Of a stretch of 64,000 nt of DNA, positions 45,169 to 53,917 are shown one piece after another. Position 1 is the stretch's first letter; each line of letters starts with the position of its first letter. Both the position numbers and the translations under genes were made by a program. Where the stretch lies: assembly GCA_965263375.1 (NCBI GenBank), contig OZ253669.1:1426001-1490000 (forward strand). Direction: 5' to 3'. Below the pieces are notes generated by a model. It saw only the letters and a program-made list of their open reading frames with translations, did no database searches and was not told where the DNA came from. This stretch comes from JAJFFW01 sp965263375. GTDB lineage: Bacteria > Pseudomonadota > Alphaproteobacteria > Caulobacterales > Parvularculaceae.

Positions 45169-45951
45169 TTATACAAGTTCAATCCAGACCGGAACGTGAT
45201 CGGAGGGTTTTTCCTTCCCTCGTGTCGCGCGATCAACGCCTGCGCCTTTTAGGCGGTCAGCCGCTTGCGGTGACAGCAAAAGATGATCAATGCGAATGCC
45301 ATGGTCTTTTTCCCAAGCGCCGCGTTGATAATCCCAAAAGGTATACAGGGTCTTAGTCGGCTCGATCTGACGAACCGCATCCGTAAGGCCAAGATTGATC
45401 AGACGGCGCAGCGCCGCGCGTGTTTCAGGCAAGAACAGCGCATCACTCGCCCAGACGGCGGGATCATGGGTGTCTTCATCTTGGGGAATGACGTTATAAT
45501 CGCCCGCGATCACGAAAGCTTCTTCATCTCGCAAAAGCGCTTCGGCCCGGGCTTGTAAGCGTTCCATCCAAGCGAGCTTATAGTCATATTTAGGGCCCGG
45601 CGCCGGGTTGCCGTTCGGCGCATAAAGTCCGCACAATCGAAAGGGCGCTGCTTCATCGGGCGTGATCACCGCCTCGATATAACGGGCTTGTTCATCGTCT
45701 TCATTCCCGGGCAAGCCCTTTTCAATGTCTTCTATTGGATGCTTGGAAAGCAAAGCGACGCCATTATAGGTTTTTTGTCCGTGCACGACGACATTGTACC
45801 CGCGCTCTTCAAATGCATCAGCAGGAAACTTCTCGTCGACGCATTTAATTTCTTGCAAGATGACGACGTCTGGTTTCGCCCCGTCGAACCATTCAAGAAT
45901 TCTGGGCAGTCTTGCGTTAATTGAGTTGACGTTAAAGGTGGCAATTTTCAA
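45169..45951 (-). CDS. xthA: Exodeoxyribonuclease III
   Basis: 260 residues. Metal and catalytic motifs: FNVNSINARLPRI (N), LQEIKCVD (E), GLYAPNGNP (Y), IAGDYNVIPQDEDTHDP (D,N), RIDHLLLSP and SDHVPVWIEL (D,H). It acts as an AP endonuclease and 3'-5' exonuclease in base-excision repair. The length matches the family. It precedes the RecD-like helicase, and erpA lies further upstream on the same strand, an order that is common in alphaproteobacteria. Confidence 0.97.
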   Translation of the reverse strand: MKIATFNVNSINARLPRILEWFDGAKPDVVILQEIKCVDEKFPADAFEERGYNVVVHGQKTYNGVALLSKHPIEDIEKGLPGNEDDEQARYIEAVITPDEAAPFRLCGLYAPNGNPAPGPKYDYKLAWMERLQARAEALLRDEEAFVIAGDYNVIPQDEDTHDPAVWASDALFLPETRAALRRLINLGLTDAVRQIEPTKTLYTFWDYQRGAWEKDHGIRIDHLLLSPQAADRLKGAGVDRATRGKEKPSDHVPVWIELV

Positions 45952-46000
45952 TGGGGTGCGCCTTTATATTGAATGGGCCAATCGCGGCGAGATAAACTGA

Positions 46001-46498
46001 TTAAGCCGCTTTATTTTGACCGGCGCTTAGGCCGGTTTTCAATCGCCCAAGCGATGCTTGCATATATCCAGACCAAAGCGTCTTTACGATAAGATTGACC
46101 AAAGGTTTCGTAAAGGCAGAGCGCGGCGTGTAAGAATAGGTCCAAGTGACCTTCGTTTGTTGGTTGCTTACTTCTTCAAAGTCCCAAAGGCTCGCCCCTT
46201 CGATTACAAGGAACTTTAAGGGCGCCGCATATCCGCTTAAGCGGAAAGCGGCGTGTTTTGTTGGTTCGAGCTTGATAACTTCTTCGTGGACAGATGATCC
46301 ATCGGTCAAATAAATATCGCGCGTATCGCCGACCGCGCTCCAATCGCCTTTGGTGTTTTCAACCCGCTGCGCCCCTGGCAGGGGGCCGTGGTCTTTAAAA
46401 AGAGTGGGAACATCAAACGAAATCACTGCGGCAAATGCATCTTTGAACGGCGTTTCGGTGATAATGGAATGGCTGGCGGAAATCGGAGCGTGGGGCAT
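46001..46498 (-). CDS. SRPBCC (START-like) domain protein
   Basis: 165 residues. Segments such as EVIKLEPTKHAAFRLSGYAA, VIEGASLWDFEEV and TKVTWTYSYTPRSAF match the helix-grip fold of polyketide cyclase/SRPBCC lipid-binding proteins. No catalytic residue set can be assigned. Its ligand is unknown. It stands between xthA and erpA in the leftward group, with 49 and 94 bp gaps. Confidence 0.7.
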   Translation of the reverse strand: MPHAPISASHSIITETPFKDAFAAVISFDVPTLFKDHGPLPGAQRVENTKGDWSAVGDTRDIYLTDGSSVHEEVIKLEPTKHAAFRLSGYAAPLKFLVIEGASLWDFEEVSNQQTKVTWTYSYTPRSAFTKPLVNLIVKTLWSGYMQASLGRLKTGLSAGQNKAA

Positions 46499-46592
46499 GG
46501 GTATGGCAATCTTGCGCAGGAAAGAACGGACCCTAGCAATAAGCCGCCCCGCAGTCCTTCGTCAAATAACCGTTTTGCCCGATATTGGTAGC

Positions 46593-46928
46593 TTAGATGG
46601 AAAAGCTGGTGCCGCAGCCGCAAGAGGCCGTCGCATTTGGATTATTGATCTTAAAAGCCGCGCCGATCAGCTCGTCTGAGAAATCGATCTCAGAGTCTTT
46701 CATATATTCAGCGGAGATTTCATCAACGAGCACCGTAACGCCGCCTTTTTCGATCGCCAGGTCGTCGTCATGGCGCGCATCCACGATGGCGAAATCATAT
46801 TGAAAGCCAGAGCATCCGCCGCCATTCACCGCCACCCGCAACATCGCGCCTGTCGCTTCGCTGGAAAGGATTTTCGCAATGCGCTCAGCGGCGCGGGTCG
46901 ATACGGTAATGCCGAAATTATTGCTCAT
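46593..46928 (-). CDS. erpA: A-type iron-sulfur carrier ErpA
   Basis: 111 residues. The three cluster-binding Cys are in VNGGGCSGFQYDF and ASCGCGTSF (CGC at the C-terminus). ISAEYMKDSEIDFSDELIGA matches the HesB/IscA fold. It hands Fe-S clusters to target enzymes such as IspG/IspH. The first residues MSNNFGITVS are short, as in ErpA. It is divergent from dgt across a 436-bp gap. Confidence 0.93.
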   Translation of the reverse strand: MSNNFGITVSTRAAERIAKILSSEATGAMLRVAVNGGGCSGFQYDFAIVDARHDDDLAIEKGGVTVLVDEISAEYMKDSEIDFSDELIGAAFKINNPNATASCGCGTSFSI

Positions 46929-47364
46929 GCTTCGTCTAGCTGGTTACTGCAGTTTCCTGTCTACAGATAAGGGGCCTTGGGGCGGATGAAAAGGGGGCTC
47001 TGGTTCATTTTCAGTTATTCGTAATAAACGATAGAAAACTTGCAATTAGCTCAATGCGAAACACATAGCTGGGACGGAGATAAGTGCTGCGACGGAGATT
47101 AGTAAAATTCCAGGTCACTTGACGCCTTAGCTTTGGATTACTCAACTTGCGCTGGCAATGACATCAAACGGGAAGGTTTCACAAGCTGATTTCAAGGATG
47201 TGAGTGACCCCTTTGGGCGCAAAACCATTTTGTCGTCGGGGTTTTGACCGCCGCGCGCATCACCCGATTTGAAATTTCGGCAAGGCTGGCCTTTGGCCCG
47301 CTTTTACTTTTATGCGACGCAGTTTATCCCCACCCTTGTAAATGGCTTTATAAAGTAAAAAGCA
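46929..47364. promoter_or_regulatory. 436-bp divergent region between erpA and dgt
   Basis: No gene or RNA is recognised. A short direct repeat of GACGGAGATNAGT occurs at 47073-47085 and 47091-47103 (18-bp step). Promoters for the leftward Fe-S/repair group and the rightward dgt block must lie here. Confidence 0.3.
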
Positions 47365-48609
47365 ATGACCATGACAGCTTCAACAAGTGCTAATATGTCT
47401 TCTGTCCCCAAGCTCATGGCGTTTCCCGCGCCGCTCGCGCCCTATGCGACCATGGCCCATGAAACCAGGGGGCGGCTTCATGCTGAAGGGGAAAGCGCGA
47501 CCAGAACGCCGTTCCAGCGTGATCGCGACCGGGTCATCCATGCGGTGGCTTTTCGGCGGCTAAAACACAAAACCCAAGTCTTCATCTATCACGAGGGAGA
47601 CCATTTTCGCACCCGGCTCAGCCATTCGTTGGAAGTGGCGCAGATTTCGCGATCGATCGCGCGCACCTTGAAGCTGGATGAGGACCTCGCGGAATGTGTT
47701 GCGCTTGCCCACGATCTTGGTCATCCGCCGTTTGGCCATACGGGGGAGGATGTATTGATCGAGTGTATGAAAGAGTATGGGGGTTTTGACCATAACGCCC
47801 AGACATTGCGCCTTTTAACGAAATTAGAGCGGCGCCATGCAGCGTTTGACGGCGTGAATTTGACTTGGGAGACGTTGGAAGGGGTCGTAAAACACAATGG
47901 CCCATTAATTGGGCCATGGGCGGATGCGAAAGCGAAGGCCAAACCTTTGCCGACAGCAATCGTTGAATATGCAAAAAGCCACGATTTATGGCTGGATACT
48001 TTTCCAGGACTAGAGGCGCAGGTCGCGGCGCTCGCTGACGATATCGCTTATAACAACCATGATGTTGATGACGGCCTGCGCGCCGGGCTTTTTTCCTTTG
48101 ATGAAGCGCGAGATGTTCCGCTGGTCGGGCAAGCTCTGGCGGCGGCGGAACGCACCCATATTGGCGCGCCAAAGGAGATTTTGATCGCCGAGGCGGTCTC
48201 AGACCTGATCGGGGCCATGGTCAGCGATGTTGTTGAGGAAACAAAAAAGACGCTTAAAGACCTTAAGCCAACCCATGCGGATGATATTCGCCGCGCGCGC
48301 CAAGCAACGGTGCGTTTTTCCCCCGCGATGCAGGAAAACCTGACTGGCCTTCGCGCGTTTTTACACAAAAATATGTATCGCCATTACAAGGTCAATCGCG
48401 CGCGCAGTCAGGCAAAGCGAGTGGTGCGATCATTATTTGATTTGTTTTTTACTGAGCCTGACACACTGCCGCCATTTTGGAGCGCCCAATGCAAAGACGC
48501 GGATCGCAACAAACGCGCCCGCTTAGTATGCGATTATATTGCTGGAATGACGGATCGGTACGCCTTGATCGAATATGATCGGCTTTTTTCGACGGTTCGA
48601 GGCCTTTGA
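47365..48609 (+). CDS. dgt: dGTPase-like HD-domain triphosphohydrolase
   Basis: 414 residues. The HD motif pieces are RTRLSHSLEVAQISRSIAR (H), ALAHDLGHPPFGHTGE (HD) and DDIAYNNHDVDDGLR (D). The early motif TPFQRDRDRVIHAVAFRRLKH is that of the type 2 family of bacterial Dgt proteins. The enzyme splits dGTP to deoxyguanosine and tripolyphosphate. The first residues (MTMTASTSANM) are variable, and a start at 47371 or 47395 is also possible. In related genomes argS often follows; here the SPOR gene follows directly. Confidence 0.93.
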   Translation: MTMTASTSANMSSVPKLMAFPAPLAPYATMAHETRGRLHAEGESATRTPFQRDRDRVIHAVAFRRLKHKTQVFIYHEGDHFRTRLSHSLEVAQISRSIARTLKLDEDLAECVALAHDLGHPPFGHTGEDVLIECMKEYGGFDHNAQTLRLLTKLERRHAAFDGVNLTWETLEGVVKHNGPLIGPWADAKAKAKPLPTAIVEYAKSHDLWLDTFPGLEAQVAALADDIAYNNHDVDDGLRAGLFSFDEARDVPLVGQALAAAERTHIGAPKEILIAEAVSDLIGAMVSDVVEETKKTLKDLKPTHADDIRRARQATVRFSPAMQENLTGLRAFLHKNMYRHYKVNRARSQAKRVVRSLFDLFFTEPDTLPPFWSAQCKDADRNKRARLVCDYIAGMTDRYALIEYDRLFSTVRGL

Positions 48610-48815
48610 AAGGCCGGATTTTCCTGGTTTGACGGAAAAGCCGCTTGCATCCAGGGGGAAACAAGCGGATGGGTGAAAAAGCGCATATTGGCGCATGTGC
48701 CAATTCCCCTTATCGGGGCGATAGTGCTAATCTTGCGCCAACGACGCGATTCGCTCATTAATCGCTGACTATGCAGATTTCTAAACCCGCTCAAAGCAGC
48801 GGAGGAGACTTTGAT

Positions 48816-49739
48816 ATGGCGAACCAAGACGAAAATCTTGAGGAAACCGACATCGAATACGAATATGACGAGTACGAAGACGAGGAAGATGAGGGCGGTC
48901 TGTCCGGTCTTGTCGTGCTTTTGATGGGCGTCGTGATGCTCGGCGCTTTTGCTTCGGTTGTCTGGATCGCATATCAGCAGGGGCTTAAAAACAGTCGCAC
49001 GGAAACACCCTACGTTGCCGCTGAGCCTGAGCCGTTGAAAATTGAGACAGCCGATGCCTCAGCCGATCCGTTTGACAATGAACGCGAGGTGTATGACAGC
49101 CTTGACGGCGCGGATGCTGATCCGGTTGAGATTATCGCCGAGGGCCCGGAAGAGCCGGTTGAGCGTTCCTCAGATGACCCAATCGGGGCCATCGCTTCTG
49201 TTGTGGAAAATACTGAAATTGTGGATGATGCAGTTGCGGATCGGATTGCTTCTTTAGAAGCCGCAGATGCGGCGCTTGATACGCTAGAAGCCGGAGCGGT
49301 TGAGACGACCGATAGTGTTGGCGCATTAATCGAAGAGGCGACCGATTCAACCACTGATGAAGTCACCGTGCCAGCACCGCCGGTTGTTGAAGAATCTGCT
49401 GCGCCTGAAATTGTAGTGGCTGAGCCACAGCCAGTCAGCGTGCCTGCGCCTCAAGCCGGATCGCAGTTGGATCCAAATCTCGATCCGATGTCGGGGTCTC
49501 ACCTGGTTCAGGTCGGGGCTTTCGGTTCGCCGGAAGAAGCCGACCAAGCTTGGAAAAAGATGCAGGGTAAAGTTGGCGCATATCTTCGCAATAAAGCGCC
49601 GCATATCCTGTCGCCGACCAGCGCAGATGATAAATATTATCGTTTGCGGGTTGGTCCGTTTTCAAACGCATCCGCGGCCAGTACTTACTGCCAAGGGCTG
49701 AAGGATCGTGAAGTTGGGTGCTTTATCAAGGCAAAATAA
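48816..49739 (+). CDS. SPOR-domain inner-membrane protein
   Basis: 307 residues from ATG 48816, which has a GGAGGAG eight bases upstream; an earlier in-frame ATG at 48771 lacks one. The protein has a Tyr/Asp/Glu-rich cytoplasmic start (EYEYDEYEDEEDE), one membrane helix at about 30-52 (LSGLVVLLMGVVMLGAFASV), a long acidic periplasmic linker (60-230) and a C-terminal SPOR domain (about 232-307: HLVQVGAFGSPEEADQAWKK, YYRLRVGPFSNASAA). SPOR domains bind denuded peptidoglycan at the septum, so it is likely a division or cell-wall factor. It sits just before nagZ (3-bp gap). Confidence 0.9.
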   Translation: MANQDENLEETDIEYEYDEYEDEEDEGGLSGLVVLLMGVVMLGAFASVVWIAYQQGLKNSRTETPYVAAEPEPLKIETADASADPFDNEREVYDSLDGADADPVEIIAEGPEEPVERSSDDPIGAIASVVENTEIVDDAVADRIASLEAADAALDTLEAGAVETTDSVGALIEEATDSTTDEVTVPAPPVVEESAAPEIVVAEPQPVSVPAPQAGSQLDPNLDPMSGSHLVQVGAFGSPEEADQAWKKMQGKVGAYLRNKAPHILSPTSADDKYYRLRVGPFSNASAASTYCQGLKDREVGCFIKAK

Positions 49740-49742
49740 TAC

Positions 49743-50759
49743 ATGAGTAATGCAATAGTTTTTGATTGCGAAGGCGCGCGCTTATCAGATGATGAGCGCG
49801 CGTTTTTTCGTGAGGCTGATCCATTTGGATTTATTTTGTTCGCACGCCATTGCGAGACGGCGGAAAATATTCGCGCCCACTGTGATGAGCTTAGGGACTG
49901 TATTGGCCGTGACGTGATGATCCTAATAGATCAAGAGGGCGGGCGCGTAACGCGAATGAAACCCCCGATTTTTCGGGAACATGTGGCGCCGGGCGTTATC
50001 GGCGAGCTTTGGCGGCTTGATCCCAATAAAGCGCTTGAAGCCGCTCAGCTTAATGCGAAACTCTTAGGGCGGATGGTTTCGGACCTTGGCGTTAATGTAA
50101 ACTGCATTCCATCTCTTGATGCGCCGCAAATTGACTCCGATCCGGCGACCCTTGGGGATCGCGCTTTTGCACGCCATCGCGACACGATTGCGTCTTTGGG
50201 GCGGGCGGCTGTTAATGGCTCCATTGAAGGCGGGGCTTTGCCGGTTATCAAACATATGCCCGGCCTGGGGCGCGCCCTTTGTGATAGTCACCATGATTTG
50301 CCAAAGGTTACAGCAAAGCGTGAGGATTTGGAGGCTGAGGATTTTCCCCCCTTTAAGGCGCTAAATGAAGCGCCGCTCGGCATGACTGCCCATGTGGTTT
50401 ATGATGCCTTAGATGCGGAACGCCCTGCGACTCAATCCCCATACATCATTAATGAGGTTATCCGCGGTGAGATCGGGTTTGATGGGTTGCTCTTTACCGA
50501 TGATCTAAAGATGCAGGCTCTAAGCGGCGATTATGACGAGCGGGTGGCGACAACCCTTGCGGCGGGGTGTGATATTGCACTTGTATGCAATATTAGCCTG
50601 GCGGAGAAACAAACAGCTATGAAAGGCGTTAAGCCTCTTACAGACGCTGCGACAGCCCGTTCTGCTCGCGCGTTTAATATGCTGAACGAGCCTGATCGGT
50701 CTGATACGCGTGAAGATTACGCGGTGCTCGAGGCGCTGCTGAAGCCAGTAATGGCTTAA
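49743..50759 (+). CDS. nagZ: Beta-N-acetylhexosaminidase
   Basis: 338 residues of glycoside hydrolase family 3. LIDQEGGRVTRMKPP, KHMPGLGRALCDSHHDLP (with the flexible His loop that acts in catalysis) and LFTDDLKMQAL (nucleophile Asp) are present. It removes GlcNAc from muropeptides in peptidoglycan recycling. It starts 3 bp after the SPOR gene stop and lies before scpA, the common alphaproteobacterial order. The usual KHFPGHG motif here is KHMPGLG, a conservative variant. Confidence 0.94.
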   Translation: MSNAIVFDCEGARLSDDERAFFREADPFGFILFARHCETAENIRAHCDELRDCIGRDVMILIDQEGGRVTRMKPPIFREHVAPGVIGELWRLDPNKALEAAQLNAKLLGRMVSDLGVNVNCIPSLDAPQIDSDPATLGDRAFARHRDTIASLGRAAVNGSIEGGALPVIKHMPGLGRALCDSHHDLPKVTAKREDLEAEDFPPFKALNEAPLGMTAHVVYDALDAERPATQSPYIINEVIRGEIGFDGLLFTDDLKMQALSGDYDERVATTLAAGCDIALVCNISLAEKQTAMKGVKPLTDAATARSARAFNMLNEPDRSDTREDYAVLEALLKPVMA

Positions 50760-50831
50760 TTTTCGGTTGTTTTTGCCACTGGTGAAAATAAAAGCGCTCT
50801 GCAGGACAGAATCGGCCCTAAATCCGATTTT

Positions 50832-51953
50832 ATGAACAAACCCTTAACAAAAGCTAGTACAGACGCGGCGCGTGAAGCTGAGGCCAGCGAAAACCAAGAA
50901 GAGATTTCGCAGAGGTCAGAGGTCGCGGATGCGAGCGATTTAGGGCATACTCTTGCTATTGTGCCAAATGATGCTGACAAAGCTGAAGCTGCGGATGACG
51001 TCTCACCCAAAGTGAGTGAGGCGACAGAAGTTAGCGAGCAGAAGGCGGATGCTTCTTCTGAACCTGTTAAGGCTGATGAAACTGTTGTTTCCGCTGAGGG
51101 TGAAGGGGAAGAAGAGCCGTTTGACGCGCCTGTGCGCACAGACGTCAGCGAGGCTTCAACAGATGATTTTGAAGCGCTGATCGTTAATCTTGACGGTTAC
51201 GCGGGCCCGCTTGACGTACTGCTTGAATTGGCGCGCTCGCAAAAGGTTGACCTACGTAAGATCTCCATGCTCGCTCTTGTTGAGCAATATCTCGCGTTTG
51301 TGGATGCTGTAAAGGCGCGCAAGCTTGAAGTGGCGGCTGATTATCTTGTAATGGCGGCCTGGCTCGCATTCTTAAAATCGAAGTTATTGTTGCCGGTCCC
51401 GAAAGACGATGGTGAAGAACCGAGCGCGGATGAAATGGCGGCGCAACTCGCCTTCCAGCTTCAGCGTCTTGAAGCGATGCGTAAGGCTTCTGATGATATT
51501 ATGAACATGCCGCAATTGGGCGTTGACTTTTTTGTGCGCGGCGCGCCGGAAGGGGTCAGAGTCGTCAAAAAGGCTGACTGGCAGGCGAGCCTTTTCGATC
51601 TCCTTGGCGCCTATGCCCGCCAACGGGTGGCCGCGGTAGAGCGGACTTATAAGCCGGAACCCCCAAAAGTGCTGCAGATTGAAGAGGCCCGGGAGCGCTT
51701 AACACGTATCTTAGGACGCATCCCAGAATGGGCGACGCTATCAGCCCTTGCAAATGAAAGCGGCGCCGATGCACCGGCAAGTTCTATTATGGCCAGCGCT
51801 TTTTCCGCCGCTTTAGAATTTGCAAAGGACGGCAAAATTGATTTGCGCCAGACCAGTCATTTTGAACCGATTTATATTCGCCGCAAGGCGAGCCAAAACC
51901 CTCCAACGTCTCACTCACCGCATAATAACGGCGAAATGGAAAACCACCCATGA
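50832..51953 (+). CDS. scpA: Segregation and condensation protein A with acidic N-terminal extension
   Basis: 373 residues. The kleisin core starts near residue 117 with ALIVNLDGYAGPLDVLLELA and has VDLRKISMLALVEQYLAFVD and AADYLVMAAWLAFLKSKLLL; the winged C-terminus is at about 320-360. Residues 1-115 are disordered, rich in Ala/Glu/Asp/Val, and are not part of the usual 230-280 residue protein. ScpA bridges the heads of SMC with ScpB in chromosome condensation. The next gene overlaps by 4 bp (ATGA), which couples the partners. Confidence 0.94.
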   Translation: MNKPLTKASTDAAREAEASENQEEISQRSEVADASDLGHTLAIVPNDADKAEAADDVSPKVSEATEVSEQKADASSEPVKADETVVSAEGEGEEEPFDAPVRTDVSEASTDDFEALIVNLDGYAGPLDVLLELARSQKVDLRKISMLALVEQYLAFVDAVKARKLEVAADYLVMAAWLAFLKSKLLLPVPKDDGEEPSADEMAAQLAFQLQRLEAMRKASDDIMNMPQLGVDFFVRGAPEGVRVVKKADWQASLFDLLGAYARQRVAAVERTYKPEPPKVLQIEEARERLTRILGRIPEWATLSALANESGADAPASSIMASAFSAALEFAKDGKIDLRQTSHFEPIYIRRKASQNPPTSHSPHNNGEMENHP

Positions 51954-53026
51954 CCCCAATTGATGACGACCCATCCGCTGCGCGCGCGCAGTTAGAAGAA
52001 GACACCTATGAAGCGGTTGAGGCTTCTGCAGAAGAGGCTGTAATCTGCGATGAAGGCGGTGCGCCTGACGAAGAGCGCCAATCTTTGGATGCGCAAGAAG
52101 AGCCAAGTGCGAAAGCTGAGCAAGCATCCGGGCTTGACGCATCTGAACTGGATGAAAACAACCTTGATGGACCAGAACTAGACGGTCTTGATGCGCGCGG
52201 GGCCCAAGAAGCCCTTGCCACAGCCTTTGAAGATGGTGATGAGGAAAGTGAAGACGAACCTTCATCTGAAGAAATCCCAACCGGCCAGTCTGATCAAGAA
52301 GATGCTCCCCAGGATGGTCATAGCGATAAAGCTGAAGCGCTTGTCGCCGAAAAACCAGTGTGGACCGCTGCTCAGCAGGCTGAACAACTGCGGATGGTTG
52401 AAGCGCTTTTATTTGCAAGCGCCGACGCTTTAGATGTAAAGACTATCGCTGGCCGTTTGCCGGCGGGGGCGGAAATAAAAGTCCTTCTAGCCGCGCTATG
52501 TGATCAATACCAAAACCGCGGCGTGCATCTCGTTGAATCCAGCGGAAAATGGCGTTTTATTACGGCGCCAGATGTCGCTCACGTCTTAGAAAAAGAAAAA
52601 GTCGAGCAACGTAAGCTTTCCCGTGCGGCGCTGGAAACACTTGCCATCATTGCTTATCACCAACCTTGCACCCGGGCGGATATAGAAGATGTGCGCGGGG
52701 TGGCGGTTTCAAAAGGCTCGCTCGACCAACTTTTAGAAATTGGTTGGGTTCGCCTTCGTGGCCGTCGCATGGATGTGCCAGGCCGGCCAGTGCTTTATGC
52801 TACGACGCCAGCCTTTTTAGAGCACTTTAACTTGCAAACAGTTGAGGACTTACCGGGCATGTCCGACCTAAAAGCAGCAGGTCTTTTGGATGCGCGTTTG
52901 CCGCCAGGTTTTTCTGTGCCGACGCCCAAAAGTGATGACGGCGAGGAGAGCGATGAAGGTGAGGCGAGCGCAGGCGAAGACGCAGTCTTTGCTGAAGACT
53001 ACCTTAAAGAGGGTGAGGAGGAATAA
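51950..53026 (+). CDS. scpB: Segregation and condensation protein B with acidic N-terminal extension
   Basis: 358 residues. The winged-helix core starts near 140 (EQLRMVEALLFASADALDVK) and includes LSRAALETLAIIAYHQPCTR, VRGVAVSKGSLDQLLEIGWV and TTPAFLEHFNLQTVEDLPG. Residues 1-135 and the tail after 325 are strongly acidic and low complexity; the core alone has the usual length of about 190. ScpB dimers regulate SMC-ScpA. Coupled to scpA by the ATGA overlap. Confidence 0.94.
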   Translation: MTPIDDDPSAARAQLEEDTYEAVEASAEEAVICDEGGAPDEERQSLDAQEEPSAKAEQASGLDASELDENNLDGPELDGLDARGAQEALATAFEDGDEESEDEPSSEEIPTGQSDQEDAPQDGHSDKAEALVAEKPVWTAAQQAEQLRMVEALLFASADALDVKTIAGRLPAGAEIKVLLAALCDQYQNRGVHLVESSGKWRFITAPDVAHVLEKEKVEQRKLSRAALETLAIIAYHQPCTRADIEDVRGVAVSKGSLDQLLEIGWVRLRGRRMDVPGRPVLYATTPAFLEHFNLQTVEDLPGMSDLKAAGLLDARLPPGFSVPTPKSDDGEESDEGEASAGEDAVFAEDYLKEGEEE

Positions 53027-53209
53027 CCCTTATTCTTCTCAAAGCTCAAAAGTAAATCGCACCTTAACGGTCCTCAAAGTTCATGAGGACGCAGGCGCTG
53101 CTTGTTTATCTCCAAGTCATACTTTTGCTTTACGGTCGGCGCGCAATTGCGTAGCGGCGCCTAACCGACTACATGTACCGCACTGTAATTCCCGTAAGAG
53201 GTGATCGAC

Positions 53210-53446
53210 ATGGCTTTAGGACCTTGGCAAATTCTCATTATTCTTTTGCTGGCGCTGCTCTTGTTTGGCGGTGGTGGTAAAATTTCATCTGTGATGGGTG
53301 ATTTTGCAAAAGGAATCAAAAGCTTTAGAAAAGGTCTTCAGGAAGAAGATGAGAAGCTTGAGGATCGCTCCGGCGATGCAATGGACATCACGCCGCCAGC
53401 TGAAACAGCGGAAACCGCGACTTCTACAAGTAAAGACGCATCTTAA
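53210..53446 (+). CDS. tatA: Twin-arginine translocase subunit TatA
   Basis: 78 residues from ATG 53210, behind AAGAGGTG at the right distance. A single N-terminal helix (PWQILIILLLALLLFGGGG) is followed by the amphipathic helix KISSVMGDFAKGIKSFRKGL and an acidic tail. The motif FGGGGKI replaces the usual FGxxKLP, a small deviation. Many TatA copies line the pore for folded proteins. First of the tatA-tatB-tatC operon, 183 bp after scpB. Confidence 0.93.
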   Translation: MALGPWQILIILLLALLLFGGGGKISSVMGDFAKGIKSFRKGLQEEDEKLEDRSGDAMDITPPAETAETATSTSKDAS

Positions 53447-53461
53447 GGACCAGCCCAGGCT

Positions 53462-53902
53462 ATGAGCCTTATTCCCCAGTTTGGTTTTTTCGAGCTTTTA
53501 TTGATCGGCGCTTTAGCGTTGGTAATCATCGGCCCCCAGGACTTGCCGCGCCTTATGGTGATGGCAGGCAGGCAGGTGCGTCAACTGCGCGCTTTGGCGG
53601 GGGAATTTCGGGCGGCAATCAGGCAGATGGCCAAAGAAATTGAGCTTGATGAGCTTGAAGATGAGATTGAAGCAATCAAGTCGGACAATGTTTTTGCCGA
53701 TGCAAAACGGTCTGTCGACGAGGTGGGCGACGCTTTGCGCGATGAAACAGCTGAAATCAGAGATGAAGTGACCAAGCCGGTTGATACGGTGCAAAAAACC
53801 GCGCCGAAAAATGAGCAAAACAACAACACGACGTCCAATGGGCCGACAAAGAACTCCGCTTCGGTTGATGCGCCAACTGCTGCGACGAGCGAACCATCTT
53901 AA
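53462..53902 (+). CDS. tatB: Sec-independent translocase TatB
   Basis: 146 residues. The N-terminal helix IPQFGFFELLLIGALALVII is followed by GPQDLPRLM with the TatB-type Pro hinge and a longer amphipathic region than in TatA (to about residue 90). The C-terminus is Lys/Thr/Asn rich and disordered. TatB passes the substrate from TatC to TatA. It starts 15 bp after tatA. Confidence 0.94.
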   Translation: MSLIPQFGFFELLLIGALALVIIGPQDLPRLMVMAGRQVRQLRALAGEFRAAIRQMAKEIELDELEDEIEAIKSDNVFADAKRSVDEVGDALRDETAEIRDEVTKPVDTVQKTAPKNEQNNNTTSNGPTKNSASVDAPTAATSEPS

Positions 53903-53917
53903 GGTTTAAAGATTTAT

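Noticed and set aside
46929..47364. tRNA or small RNA gene between erpA and dgt
   Set aside because: No cloverleaf or T-loop sequence found; only a short imperfect direct repeat.
52890..53204. 104-codon frame overlapping the end of scpB
   Set aside because: It is the +1 shadow of the acidic ScpB tail and runs into non-coding DNA; the translation is Arg-rich noise.
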